This document shows positions 1 to 6,597 of a stretch of 9,096 nucleotides of DNA, in pieces (position 1 is the stretch's first letter; each line of letters opens with the position of its first letter). A program made the translations under genes and the position numbers. Origin of the DNA: JALTID01 sp027004335 [NCBI: bacterium] (GTDB lineage: Bacteria; JALSQH01); contig JALTID010000159.1 of NCBI GenBank assembly GCA_027004335.1, positions 1 to 9,096 of the forward strand, in the 5' to 3' direction. Below the pieces are notes generated by a model. That model made no database searches, had not been told where the DNA came from, and saw only the letters and a program-made list of their open reading frames with translations.

Positions 1-52
1 CAAATAGAAAGCAAAAATATATTATAAACACAACAAATACCAACCTTTTCAC
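1..52 (-). CDS. Start of an exported or membrane protein, cut by the window edge
   Basis: Only 17 codons are visible. They begin with GTG at 52-50 and read MKRLVFVVFIIYFCFLF, which is two basic residues followed by an unbroken hydrophobic run, the typical shape of a signal peptide or first membrane segment. The GTG shares bases with the TGA stop of the short enzyme I gene (a GTGA overlap), the same type of junction used several times upstream in this operon. That spacing and the amino acid pattern are the whole case for a gene; no family can be named from so few residues. A second GTG at 55-53 is an alternative start. There is no strong Shine-Dalgarno sequence, so translation would depend on coupling to the upstream gene. 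Confidence 0.45.
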   Translation of the reverse strand, partial: MKRLVFVVFIIYFCFLF

Positions 53-825
53 CACCAGATAAGTTCTGAATATTTTTCCAACATCCTTGCGGTGGGATTG
101 AGGATAACTGTTCCATGAATTCCGTCCACAATGGCGATATCTCCAGTTTCAGAGTGGGGTATAAAATTTTCTACTCCTACTACTCCGGCAGTCTCCAGCG
201 ATCTCAAGGTAATAGATGTATGGGAATTTTTCCCACCCACTTCAATTATTACCCCTTTTACATTTGACTTAGTTAGTCTTATCACATCCACAGGAGAGAG
301 ATCATGTGCTGCGAATATCTCCGTTGTAAGATTTTCTGTTGCCTCCCTCAATTCGGACTTTTCACCTTTCAGATTTTTGATTAATCTTGTTGTGACAAAA
401 TAGAGATCCTCTTTCCTTTCTCTTAAGTAAGGATCATTTATTTTTTCAAAAAATTTTTCCATCTCTTTTAATATCTTCTCTATTGCCCACTCGGCGTTTA
501 CCTGTTCTTTTTCTATGAGATTCTTAACCTTATCCATCATAGAAGAATCACTTAAAAACATCTTTTTTATTTCAAGAATTGAATAAACTTCTTTGTGAGT
601 CCCCTCGTCTATGCGGGATAAGATTTCTTCTAACTGACTTCGTGAACTATTTAAAGCGTTCTCAAATCTTTTTAATTCAAAGGGGATATATTTTTTAAGA
701 ATTTGATATCTGGGGATCTCTACTTCTTCTTTTGGAGCAACGGTTACCTTTCCAATTACAATGGCAGGGTAAACACCTATTCCACTGAAGATTTGTTCTT
801 TTTTCTTCCGATGCTCTCCATTCAT
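49..825 (-). CDS. ptsI: Short PTS enzyme I: N-terminal HPr-binding/phosphohistidine half only
   Basis: Enzyme I normally takes phosphate from PEP and passes it to HPr in the cytoplasm. This 258-residue protein aligns by eye with the N-terminal half of enzyme I. It has the start motif SGIGVYPAIVIGKV (14-27), the helical HPr-binding region (about 45-155, including YLRERKEDLYFV), and the active-site motif GGKNSHTSI with H202 matching E. coli His189. It then has the end of the swivelling domain, DGIHGTVILNPT (234-245). It stops in the linker helix after KYSELIWW, whereas usual enzyme I is about 570-590 residues with a C-terminal PEP-binding and dimerisation barrel. The ATG overlaps the HPr stop (ATGA). 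The stop overlaps the next start (GTGA), and neither other frame beyond it resembles the enzyme I linker, so the shortness looks genuine. From the family mechanism, it should exchange phosphate with HPr but should not be charged by PEP without a partner. Confidence 0.85.
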   Translation of the reverse strand: MNGEHRKKKEQIFSGIGVYPAIVIGKVTVAPKEEVEIPRYQILKKYIPFELKRFENALNSSRSQLEEILSRIDEGTHKEVYSILEIKKMFLSDSSMMDKVKNLIEKEQVNAEWAIEKILKEMEKFFEKINDPYLRERKEDLYFVTTRLIKNLKGEKSELREATENLTTEIFAAHDLSPVDVIRLTKSNVKGVIIEVGGKNSHTSITLRSLETAGVVGVENFIPHSETGDIAIVDGIHGTVILNPTARMLEKYSELIWW

Positions 826-1097
826 TCCTCTTCACCAAATTTGTTATTTACTAATTTTTCAAGTGCTTCTATTGCTCTATCTGCATCAGGCCCTTCTATA
901 ATAATCTTTATGATTGAACCTTTCCCCGCTCCCAGAGTCAGGAGTCCCAGAATACTCTTACCATTTGCCTCCACATCATCTTTTATGACCATCACTTCAC
1001 TTTGAAATTTCTCTGCTGTTTTTACAAAATTCGCTGCTGCTCTCGCGTGAAAGCCAAGTTTGTTCTGTACAGTAATCTTTTTCTCAACCTTTTTCAT
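822..1097 (-). CDS. ptsH: HPr phosphocarrier protein
   Basis: HPr carries phosphate on a histidine from enzyme I to the EIIA proteins and can also be phosphorylated on a serine by HprK. With the start chosen here it has 91 residues. The motif KLGFHARAA contains the active-site H17 (standard His15). NGKSILGLLTLGA contains S48 (standard Ser46), and the C-terminal helix ends in acidic residues. The usual HARPA is HARAA, a variant seen in nitrogen-type and deltaproteobacterial HPr proteins. The chosen ATG (1097) overlaps the EIID stop as ATGA and gives normal HPr length. An upstream ATG at 1118 would add seven residues (MAGDPQK) and has a better ribosome site (GGAG at 1126-1129, seven bases before it), so the start is not settled. 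Both kinase (HprK) and histidine partners are encoded in the same operon. Confidence 0.92.
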   Translation of the reverse strand: MKKVEKKITVQNKLGFHARAAANFVKTAEKFQSEVMVIKDDVEANGKSILGLLTLGAGKGSIIKIIIEGPDADRAIEALEKLVNNKFGEEE

Positions 1098-1852
1098 CTT
1101 TTGAGGATCACCGGCCATAGCTTTACTCCAAGTATTAGTATAACGAAATAGGTCAAAGTTACCAAATCAGATGGAAGTATGGCTAATAGAAATGCTATAA
1201 CAATCCCTGCTCCTATTCCTGCAAAACTGAAGATGGCTGACTCATAGCTGATAAACAATAGATATGTGAAAACTGCTGATGCAAGGATAGTGTCAATCAA
1301 GATGATCGTGTATGCTATCCGGTAAGGATTTCTTGCAGCAATTTTATCAATGATATGATCGCCATATTTGTACCCCAGCGTTATTCCCCGGATTTTTAAA
1401 AAGAACAGGAAAGAGTCGTAAATTAGTAGATATACAACCAATCCCACAACTGGTTTGGATATAAGAGCTGCAAATATTCCACAAAAAGCTGCAAGGGGTC
1501 TTATCCCTCCCCAACTGAAAGTGTCACCTATTGCCCCAAGGGTACTCATCATCCTGATTTTGAAATTACTGATCCTCTCTTCTCCTATTTCACCTTTTGC
1601 AAGTTTTTCCTCCATATTTATAAGGACTCCTGCCAGTATGGGGAAAAAGATAGGGTTTGTATTGAAATATTCTTCGTAGAATTTCATTCTCTTTTTCCTG
1701 TCCTTTTCATCGGGGTATAGTTTTTCAAGAAGAGGAACCAGGGCGTAAAGAAGGCCGAGGTTCTGCAATCTCTCAAAATTCCACCATGCCTGCAGGAAAA
1801 AACTTCTCCAGATAATTTTCGTAAAAATTTTTATTCTTTCTATCCTATCCAT
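1094..1852 (-). CDS. PTS mannose-family EIID membrane component
   Basis: EIID forms the inner-membrane sugar channel together with EIIC in mannose/sorbose-family PTS. The 252-residue protein shows the family landmarks in order: LQAWWNFERLQNLG (20-33), EYFNTNPIFFPILAG (61-75), an EE pair at 81-82, and the loop STLGAIGDTFSWGGIRPL (103-120). Several membrane segments follow at about 122-153, 178-202, 207-226 and 229-248. It is slightly shorter than the usual 270-300 residues. Its ATG lies 13 bases inside the end of EIIC, and its TGA is shared with the ATG of HPr if the shorter HPr start is right. A GGA about four bases before the start gives a weak ribosome site. The sugar carried cannot be read from the sequence. 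Confidence 0.93.
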   Translation of the reverse strand: MDRIERIKIFTKIIWRSFFLQAWWNFERLQNLGLLYALVPLLEKLYPDEKDRKKRMKFYEEYFNTNPIFFPILAGVLINMEEKLAKGEIGEERISNFKIRMMSTLGAIGDTFSWGGIRPLAAFCGIFAALISKPVVGLVVYLLIYDSFLFFLKIRGITLGYKYGDHIIDKIAARNPYRIAYTIILIDTILASAVFTYLLFISYESAIFSFAGIGAGIVIAFLLAILPSDLVTLTYFVILILGVKLWPVILKR

Positions 1853-2550
1853 TTTTCCAGAAATATTATTAGAAAGATTATAAAAATGGAAATGCTTGTT
1901 ATCGTATAAGACTTCTTAAGTTTTCTTGTCCTCAGGGAGAAATAGTAAGAAATTAACAGGATCATGAGAAGAGATGTTATAAAGACTCTGTAAATCTCAC
2001 CATGGAAGTTAAATTCCCCGGAGATGATTAATGCTGAGGGAATTGAAATAATTAAGACAAAAGTTAGATAGAAAAAGTTGATAAGAAAATGGGATACCAG
2101 AGAGTAGAGAAGACCTCTGTTTAAAATTGCTTCACCTTCTTTTATTTCATTCTCTACCCATCTTGCGATCCTGAGGTTGACCAATCTTTCAAGGAGATCT
2201 ATTCTTTTCCCCACGATTCCATTGCCAATCCCCCAGAAGATTCCCCATGAAAGGGCTAATTCCCTGCAATTCCCTGCGGCTCTCAGGAGTAGAAAAAATA
2301 TTGCTGCGGAGTAAAAAGCAATTGTCTCATGTGGTGGAACATAACTCCCAACGGGGATTTTTCCTATCCAGAGTGTTTCAAATATAATTCCAAGAATCAT
2401 CATTTCTCCCATATGTCCGAAGAGAGCTCCTAAAATTATTGAGGAAGGGAAAGGTCGTAATATTGAAAATTGTAAAGCTGTATATCTTTCAACGCCACCT
2501 AAGGAACCAAGTAGGAGAAGTAGAGAATATTTTAAAAAAGCACCCAGCAT
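1840..2550 (-). CDS. PTS mannose-family EIIC membrane component
   Basis: This is the other half of the membrane channel, about 236 residues. It shows the family pattern: a first membrane helix, GG, an aromatic/charged turn, then RPFPSSIILGALFG (residues 34-47 counting from the TTG at 2556) and the signature WIGKIPVGSYVPPHETI (63-79). Hydrophobic segments lie at about 5-20, 37-62, 78-95, 100-116, 148-179, 188-207 and 218-235. The PPD seen in many sugar-specific EIIC proteins is PPH here, and the family GD after the second helix is GH, so it is a divergent member. The start could be ATG 2550 (chosen) or TTG 2556, which would overlap the EIIB stop by four bases; neither has a clear ribosome site. 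It sits directly between EIIB and EIID. Confidence 0.9.
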   Translation of the reverse strand: MLGAFLKYSLLLLLGSLGGVERYTALQFSILRPFPSSIILGALFGHMGEMMILGIIFETLWIGKIPVGSYVPPHETIAFYSAAIFFLLLRAAGNCRELALSWGIFWGIGNGIVGKRIDLLERLVNLRIARWVENEIKEGEAILNRGLLYSLVSHFLINFFYLTFVLIISIPSALIISGEFNFHGEIYRVFITSLLMILLISYYFSLRTRKLKKSYTITSISIFIIFLIIFLEKWIG

Positions 2551-2552
2551 AA

Positions 2553-3059
2553 TCAATTATAATAAATTTTTTCTGCTTTTTCATCCGGGAGATTCTGGAT
2601 TTCTATATCTATCCCCTCTCTCGCAATCTCCTTCAACTGCTTAAGTTCTTCGTCGGTACAGCAAAAAAAACTGGAGAGTTTTACAATATTTCCTTCTGAA
2701 GGATGGTAATTGCCGAGATTTATTTTGCGAACCTTCATATCTCTTATGGCTGCTGAAAGATCCCCTACCCTGCTCAGTAAAAGAAGAATTCTTTTCCCCT
2801 TACATCTGGGGATGATTTTTAAAAGCTCTGATACGCTACTGTAACAAACCTCTATTTCTGGTGGCACAGAAAGAGAGAGGATTTTCTGTTGAAGAGTGTC
2901 AGAAGCTACTCTGTCATCGGCTACCACAATTGTATCAATATTTAAATGAGGGACCCACCCATGAACAACCTGGCCATGGATTAACCTGTCATCTACTCTT
3001 ACATAAATTTCCTTCTCCACCTCCCCACCGGATGAAGAGGATTTCTTCCATAACCTCAT
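2553..3059 (-). CDS. PTS mannose/sorbose-family EIIB component
   Basis: EIIB takes phosphate from EIIA-Man and donates it to the sugar during transport through EIIC/EIID. The 168-residue protein has the signature RVDDRLIHGQVVHGW, with the phosphorylated histidine at residue 28. It then has the alternating strands and helices of the family, including IDTIVVADDRVASDTLQQ (41-58) and the later NLGNYH segment. The ATG overlaps the EIIA stop (ATGA). That start gives an unusual N-terminal tail of about 14 residues with four consecutive serines before the usual beginning of the domain. An in-frame GTG at 3020-3018 would remove the tail, but the G-rich stretch before it is too close to act as a normal ribosome site. 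The catalytic core is otherwise complete. Confidence 0.93.
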   Translation of the reverse strand: MRLWKKSSSSGGEVEKEIYVRVDDRLIHGQVVHGWVPHLNIDTIVVADDRVASDTLQQKILSLSVPPEIEVCYSSVSELLKIIPRCKGKRILLLLSRVGDLSAAIRDMKVRKINLGNYHPSEGNIVKLSSFFCCTDEELKQLKEIAREGIDIEIQNLPDEKAEKIYYN

Positions 3060-3466
3060 AGTAAAGCTCTTGAAGCAATTTTGATATTATCTTTACCATA
3101 AGCAGCAAGAGTGGTCACTATTTCATTCAAACTTGAGGCATTATTATCCCCGACAAGCTTTGCCGCTTTGATAAGCATGGGCAGATTGAAACCTGCGATT
3201 ACTTCAACTTTTTCTGTTCTTACAAATCCAAAAGAAATATTGGAGGGGGTGCCTCCGAACATATCAGTTAGTATAAGGACATGTCTGTATTTTTTAAGAA
3301 ATTTGTTAACCAATTTCTCAAATTCTTCCTGAATTATTGAAAGATTTTTGTCATAATCCACAGAGATATAGGACACATAATCGTGCTCTCCTACAATTTT
3401 TTTTACTGTTTCTACAGCCTCTTTTCCAAAGTCTCCATGAGTTGCAACTATTATTCCAAACTTCAT
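3056..3466 (-). CDS. PTS mannose-family EIIA component
   Basis: This cytoplasmic carrier of 136 residues receives phosphate from HPr and hands it to EIIB. The N-terminal strand MKFGIIVATHGDFG carries the active-site H10, and LTDMFGGTPSN (about 67-77) is the second family signature, with the aspartate that lies near the histidine. VIAGFNLPML (about 89-98) is the third conserved strand and turn. Length and order match free-standing EIIA-Man proteins. It has the best ribosome site inside the operon, GGAGG at 3471-3475, four bases before an ATG that overlaps the RapZ stop. In deltaproteobacteria an EIIA of this type often lies next to hprK and rapZ and is thought to be regulatory. Here EIIB, EIIC and EIID follow, so transport is likely. 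Confidence 0.95.
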   Translation of the reverse strand: MKFGIIVATHGDFGKEAVETVKKIVGEHDYVSYISVDYDKNLSIIQEEFEKLVNKFLKKYRHVLILTDMFGGTPSNISFGFVRTEKVEVIAGFNLPMLIKAAKLVGDNNASSLNEIVTTLAAYGKDNIKIASRALL

Positions 3467-4323
3467 ACTTCCTCCATGTCTCTATGCGTTACTTTTATAT
3501 TATAACCTTCTTCCGAAAGAAGCTTAGATAAAACATCTACAACATAAACTGATCTATGGCGCCCTCCTGTACAACCTACTGCAATTACAGGGTTCCAAAG
3601 GGGAGTTTTTAGAGTGGAGAGAAAAAATTTTATATAACCTAATGTTTCTTCAATGAAGGTATTTACCACTTCTTTTGATGAAAAAAAGTCTTTTACCTTG
3701 CTATCCAGCCCGGATAGATTTTTTAATTCTTCAATGAAAAAGGGATTGGGTAAAGATCTTACATTGAATACTAAATCAGCGTTTTCCGGAACACCTCGGG
3801 AGAAGCCAAAAGAGATTAAGATAACCGTAGATTTGTTTTTTTTGTGGCTGATGATGTCCATTATGTGTTGCCTGAGTTCATGGATATTGAATCTACTTGT
3901 ATCAATAACTAAGTTGGATTTTTCTCTTAATGGAGAAAGGAATTTTCTCTCTCTTTTAATTGCTTCCCTTATATCTATAAGGCTTCCAAGAGGATGGGTC
4001 CTTCTTGCTTCTTTGAATCTTTTCAATAGTACATCAGATTTAGCTGAGAGAAATATGATTCTATGGTTGATTTTTCTTAATTCAACTTCTTTTAGGATTC
4101 GGTTAAGATCCGGTAAAAAAGGTTTTTCTCTTACATCAATCCCCAGAGCAATTTTTTCATATGGTAGGTCACTTTTCTCCATAAGATCAAGAAAAACTGG
4201 TATGAGAGAAAGAGGAAGATTATCCACACTGTAGAAATTAATGTCTTCCAGAGCCTTTAATGCGGTGGTTTTTCCTGCACCTGAAAGCCCAGATACAATT
4301 ATGATTTCCTGTATCTTGCTCAT
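3463..4323 (-). CDS. rapZ: RapZ/YvcJ-family nucleotide-binding protein
   Basis: RapZ-family proteins bind nucleotides. In E. coli RapZ is an RNA adaptor that controls glucosamine-6-phosphate synthase through small RNAs, while the role of homologues elsewhere (YvcJ) is less clear. The 286-residue protein is full length. It has a Walker A loop GLSGAGKT (12-19), YSVDNLP (31-37), RRTHPL (107-112), and the C-terminal domain motifs SFGF (171-174), VRSLPNPFF (188-196) and GCTGGRHRSV (250-259), which contribute the conserved C-terminal pocket. The usual SFGFKYG is SFGFSRG, a small departure. Its ATG overlaps the HprK stop (ATGA) and its TGA overlaps the EIIA start. Linkage of rapZ to hprK and PTS genes is widespread and supports a link between carbon transport and cell-envelope precursor supply, though that role is inference here. 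Confidence 0.95.
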   Translation of the reverse strand: MSKIQEIIIVSGLSGAGKTTALKALEDINFYSVDNLPLSLIPVFLDLMEKSDLPYEKIALGIDVREKPFLPDLNRILKEVELRKINHRIIFLSAKSDVLLKRFKEARRTHPLGSLIDIREAIKRERKFLSPLREKSNLVIDTSRFNIHELRQHIMDIISHKKNKSTVILISFGFSRGVPENADLVFNVRSLPNPFFIEELKNLSGLDSKVKDFFSSKEVVNTFIEETLGYIKFFLSTLKTPLWNPVIAVGCTGGRHRSVYVVDVLSKLLSEEGYNIKVTHRDMEEV

Positions 4324-5273
4324 TCTATTTCTTCTTTTTTCTGCTGCTCTTTCAAAATCTTATCCAGTGTATCTTTGAAGTCTTTTGCAGAGTCTATCCC
4401 CTTTATTTTCAGAAGATAATTTCTTGCTGCAACCTCTATGAGGACAGGAAGCTGCCTGCCCGGTGTTACTGGGAGCTTAACGAGAGGTAGTTTTATTCCC
4501 ATTATTTCATAGAAATCCTCCTCAAGTCCGAGTCTATCGTATTCGGTATCATCTTCCCATTTTACCAGTTCTATCACAAGTTCAATCCTTTTGGTATCTC
4601 TTATTGCACTTATTCCGAAAAGATCCTTTATGTTTACTATCCCGAGTCCCCTGATTTCTACAATGTGTTTTAACATCTCTGTTGGTCTTCCTATGAGGAC
4701 TCCCGGATATTTTTTTACAATTTCTACCATATCATCGGCAACGAAGCGGTGATTTCTCATTATTAATGAAAGTGCTAATTCACTTTTACCTATTCCACTT
4801 TTTCCAAGTATGAGGACCCCAACTCCAAAAACATCAATGAGGTTCCCGTGAATTGAAACTTTTTCTGCTAAGAGTTCATTCAGCAATTCTTCAATTTCTC
4901 TTATAAAAACGGAACTCTGCATGGTAGTCCTGAGAAGAGGTATTTTATTTCTGCATGCTTTTTTCAAAAGAAGAGAAGGGATTTCAAGACCCTTTGTTAT
5001 GATCAGACAACTGATTGAGATCTCATCTAAAAAATTTACCGCTTTCCTCTTTTTATAGGCTGATAACTCTTTGAGGTAGGTTATTTCTGTGTCTCCGAAA
5101 ATCTGTACCCGGGCAGGGTGTATATGGTAGGTGAAACCTGTTAGAGCCAGCCCCGGCTTCTGAATGCGGGGGTTTTTTATCCTGTTGTCAAGAGCGTCTT
5201 CACCACACAAGATTTCAAGGGGAATATTATTTTCATTTGCCCTTTCAATCAGTTCCTTAATGGTAATTTCCAT
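4320..5273 (-). CDS. hprK: HPr kinase/phosphorylase
   Basis: HprK phosphorylates HPr on its regulatory serine and also removes that phosphate, thereby controlling PTS flux or signalling. The 317-residue protein has both domains: an N-terminal domain to about 130 and a kinase domain starting near SIHGNLIDVFGVGVLI (140-155). It has Walker A GKSGIGKS (157-164), the ADD motif (179-181), the HprK signature VEIRGLGIVNI (205-215) and the C-terminal loop PVTPGRQLPVLIEVAARN (268-285). All the residues expected of an active enzyme appear to be present. It starts 9 bases after the ptsN stop with a weak ribosome site and ends overlapping rapZ. Its substrate serine is conserved in the HPr of the same operon (S48). 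In Gram-negative bacteria this pairing is considered regulatory, not classical carbon catabolite repression. Confidence 0.96.
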   Translation of the reverse strand: MEITIKELIERANENNIPLEILCGEDALDNRIKNPRIQKPGLALTGFTYHIHPARVQIFGDTEITYLKELSAYKKRKAVNFLDEISISCLIITKGLEIPSLLLKKACRNKIPLLRTTMQSSVFIREIEELLNELLAEKVSIHGNLIDVFGVGVLILGKSGIGKSELALSLIMRNHRFVADDMVEIVKKYPGVLIGRPTEMLKHIVEIRGLGIVNIKDLFGISAIRDTKRIELVIELVKWEDDTEYDRLGLEEDFYEIMGIKLPLVKLPVTPGRQLPVLIEVAARNYLLKIKGIDSAKDFKDTLDKILKEQQKKEEIE

Positions 5274-5282
5274 TATAATATC

Positions 5283-5744
5283 TTACAGCTTTGAGTCTTC
5301 TTCCTCAATGATTTTGAAAATTTCTTTTGCATCTTTTGCATTAAGAATTTTTTCTCTAACATCCTGTTTTTTTAGTATCCTGCTTATCTTGGCGAGGGCC
5401 TGAAGATGAATTGTTGGTCTTGATTCCGGGGCAAGAAGGAGCAGAAAAATTTTTACAGGCTTACCATCAATAGAATCAAAATTTATGCCTTTTGTGGTTC
5501 TACCAAAAGCAAGATAGACATCTTCTCCTTTTTTAAGTTTCCCGTGTGGAATAGCTACTTCATTTCCTATGCCTGTACTCCCAAGTTTTTCCCTCTCTTT
5601 TAGAATCGTGATAATTTCTTCCCTGTTTAGTTCCGGGAACTTTTTGGTGAGAATATTTGTCAATTCTGTCAGGACTTCTTCTTTTGTTGTGCTCTTTAGC
5701 TCAGGCTCAATCAAATCCTCATCCAGATATTTGCTCAACTGCAT
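5283..5744 (-). CDS. ptsN: Nitrogen-type PTS EIIA protein (PtsN-like)
   Basis: This is a 153-residue EIIA of the fructose/nitrogen family. Such proteins are phosphorylated by an HPr-type carrier and usually regulate other proteins (for example potassium transport or sigma-54-linked functions) instead of carrying sugar. It begins MQLSKYLDEDLI, as PtsN proteins do. It has the active-site motif GNEVAIPHGK with H67, then the typical strand IFLLLLAPESRPTIHLQALAKISR. The start is set by AAGGAG at 5751-5756, six bases before the ATG. The longer frame back to a TTG at 5798 would read through the promoter -35 element and lacks homology. It is the first gene of the operon, so two different EIIA types (this one and EIIA-Man) share one HPr here. 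Confidence 0.94.
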   Translation of the reverse strand: MQLSKYLDEDLIEPELKSTTKEEVLTELTNILTKKFPELNREEIITILKEREKLGSTGIGNEVAIPHGKLKKGEDVYLAFGRTTKGINFDSIDGKPVKIFLLLLAPESRPTIHLQALAKISRILKKQDVREKILNAKDAKEIFKIIEEEDSKL

Positions 5745-5750
5745 GATTTT

Positions 5751-5756
5751 CTCCTT
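5751..5756 (-). promoter_or_regulatory. Ribosome binding site of ptsN
   Basis: On the minus strand this reads AAGGAG and lies six bases before the ATG at 5744. It decides the ptsN start against the longer TTG-initiated frame. Confidence 0.8.
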
Positions 5757-5769
5757 CTGTGATAAGGAT

Positions 5770-5798
5770 AATTTAACAAATAGTTGGAATACTGTCAA
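5770..5798 (-). promoter_or_regulatory. Likely sigma-70-type promoter of the PTS operon
   Basis: On the minus strand a perfect -35 element TTGACA (5798-5793) is followed after 17 bases by TAAATT (5775-5770), matching four of six positions of the -10 consensus. Transcription would begin near 5763, giving a leader of roughly 20 bases containing the AAGGAG ribosome site. No operator palindrome or sigma-54 GG/GC element is obvious. Assignment rests on sequence match and position only. Confidence 0.55.
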
Positions 5799-5833
5799 AT
5801 AGATAATTTCGTGGGATTATAAGAGGGATTTCG

Positions 5834-5861
5834 TTGCAGTTTTCTAATTTTAGATTAAAAT
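5834..5861 (+). promoter_or_regulatory. Possible promoter of the glutamine amidotransferase-like gene
   Basis: On the plus strand TTGCAG (5834-5839) is followed after 16 bases by TAAAAT (5856-5861), a reasonable -35/-10 pair. Transcription would begin near 5868, shortly before the start at 5884. It is divergent from the PTS operon promoter, with about 35 bases between the two -35 elements. Confidence 0.4.
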
Positions 5862-5883
5862 TAATTCAAAAAATGGGGGAAAA

Positions 5884-6597
5884 TTGGAGAGAGTGTTAGT
5901 ATTTCAGCATGTTTCATTTGAGTCCCCGGGAAGAATTAAAGATTTCCTTGTTAAAAGAGGATCTGCTATAACTACTGTAAAATTTTTTGAAAGTTTTTCT
6001 CTGCTGGATGTAGAGCTATTTGATCTCCTGATAATAATGGGTGGACCTATGGGAGTATATGAGGAGAACAGGTACTCATGGTTGAAGGATGAGAAGAAAT
6101 TTATTGAAAAATTTATAGATTCAGGTAAAAAGGTCCTTGGAGTTTGTTTCGGTGCCCAGTTAATAGCAGAAGTACTGGGGGCAAAAATTTTTCGAATGAG
6201 TGGCAGAGAGATTGGGTGGTTCCCTGTGGAGCTAACTGCTGAGGGTATTTCTCATCCTTTTTTTAAAGAATTTCCTGGAAAATTTGAAGCATTTCACTGG
6301 CACGGAGATACTTTCTCCCTTCCATCTGGAGCTCTTCATTTTGCAAGAAGTGAGGGATGCGAGAATCAGGGATTTATCTATGATAATAGAGTTGTTGCTT
6401 TTCAGTTTCATCTTGAGACTACCCCTGAGCTTGTTGAGGAGCTTATTAAATTTTCTGGAGATGACCTCAAAGGGGGAGGTAAATATGTGCAGGAACCAGA
6501 TGAGATGCGACATGGGAATTTCAGAGAGTTGAATGAGCTTCTTTTCAGGTTTCTTGAGAATTATTTTGATTTTTTCTCTGCTTCAGAGAAGGGATAA
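5884..6597 (+). CDS. Class I glutamine amidotransferase-like protein
   Basis: The 237-residue protein has the fold of the GMP-synthase-type glutamine amidotransferase domain, standing alone as in the small 'glutamine amidotransferase' family that includes Thermotoga TM1158. Seen motifs are IIMGGPMGVYE (50-60), the nucleophile elbow LGVCFGAQL with C88, the HWHGDTF loop (138-144) and AFQFHLE with H176 and E178. The catalytic triad is therefore complete and the enzyme should release ammonia from glutamine, or act on a related gamma-glutamyl compound; the acceptor is unknown. The start is a TTG at 5884 three bases after GGGGGA (5875-5880), an uncomfortably short spacing. GTG at 5893 is the alternative but would trim the first beta strand. 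It is divergent from ptsN and convergent with the cca gene, overlapping it by 53 bases at the 3' end. Confidence 0.9.
   Translation: MERVLVFQHVSFESPGRIKDFLVKRGSAITTVKFFESFSLLDVELFDLLIIMGGPMGVYEENRYSWLKDEKKFIEKFIDSGKKVLGVCFGAQLIAEVLGAKIFRMSGREIGWFPVELTAEGISHPFFKEFPGKFEAFHWHGDTFSLPSGALHFARSEGCENQGFIYDNRVVAFQFHLETTPELVEELIKFSGDDLKGGGKYVQEPDEMRHGNFRELNELLFRFLENYFDFFSASEKG

Noticed and set aside
1-60. Simple frameshift as the cause of the short enzyme I
   Set aside because: Neither alternative frame after KYSELI resembles the charged linker or the start of the PEP-binding domain; one is a strongly hydrophobic run and the other reads GGEKVGICCVYN. Only 48 bases are visible, so a larger assembly error is not excluded.
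3653-4234. 193-codon plus-strand open frame opposite rapZ
   Set aside because: It is antisense to a clearly conserved gene, has no recognisable motifs and no ribosome site context; the opposite-strand RapZ motifs explain the openness.
5745-5798. Longer ptsN beginning at TTG 5798
   Set aside because: The extra 18 codons cover the TTGACA promoter element and the AAGGAG ribosome site, and family members begin at the MQLSKYL position.
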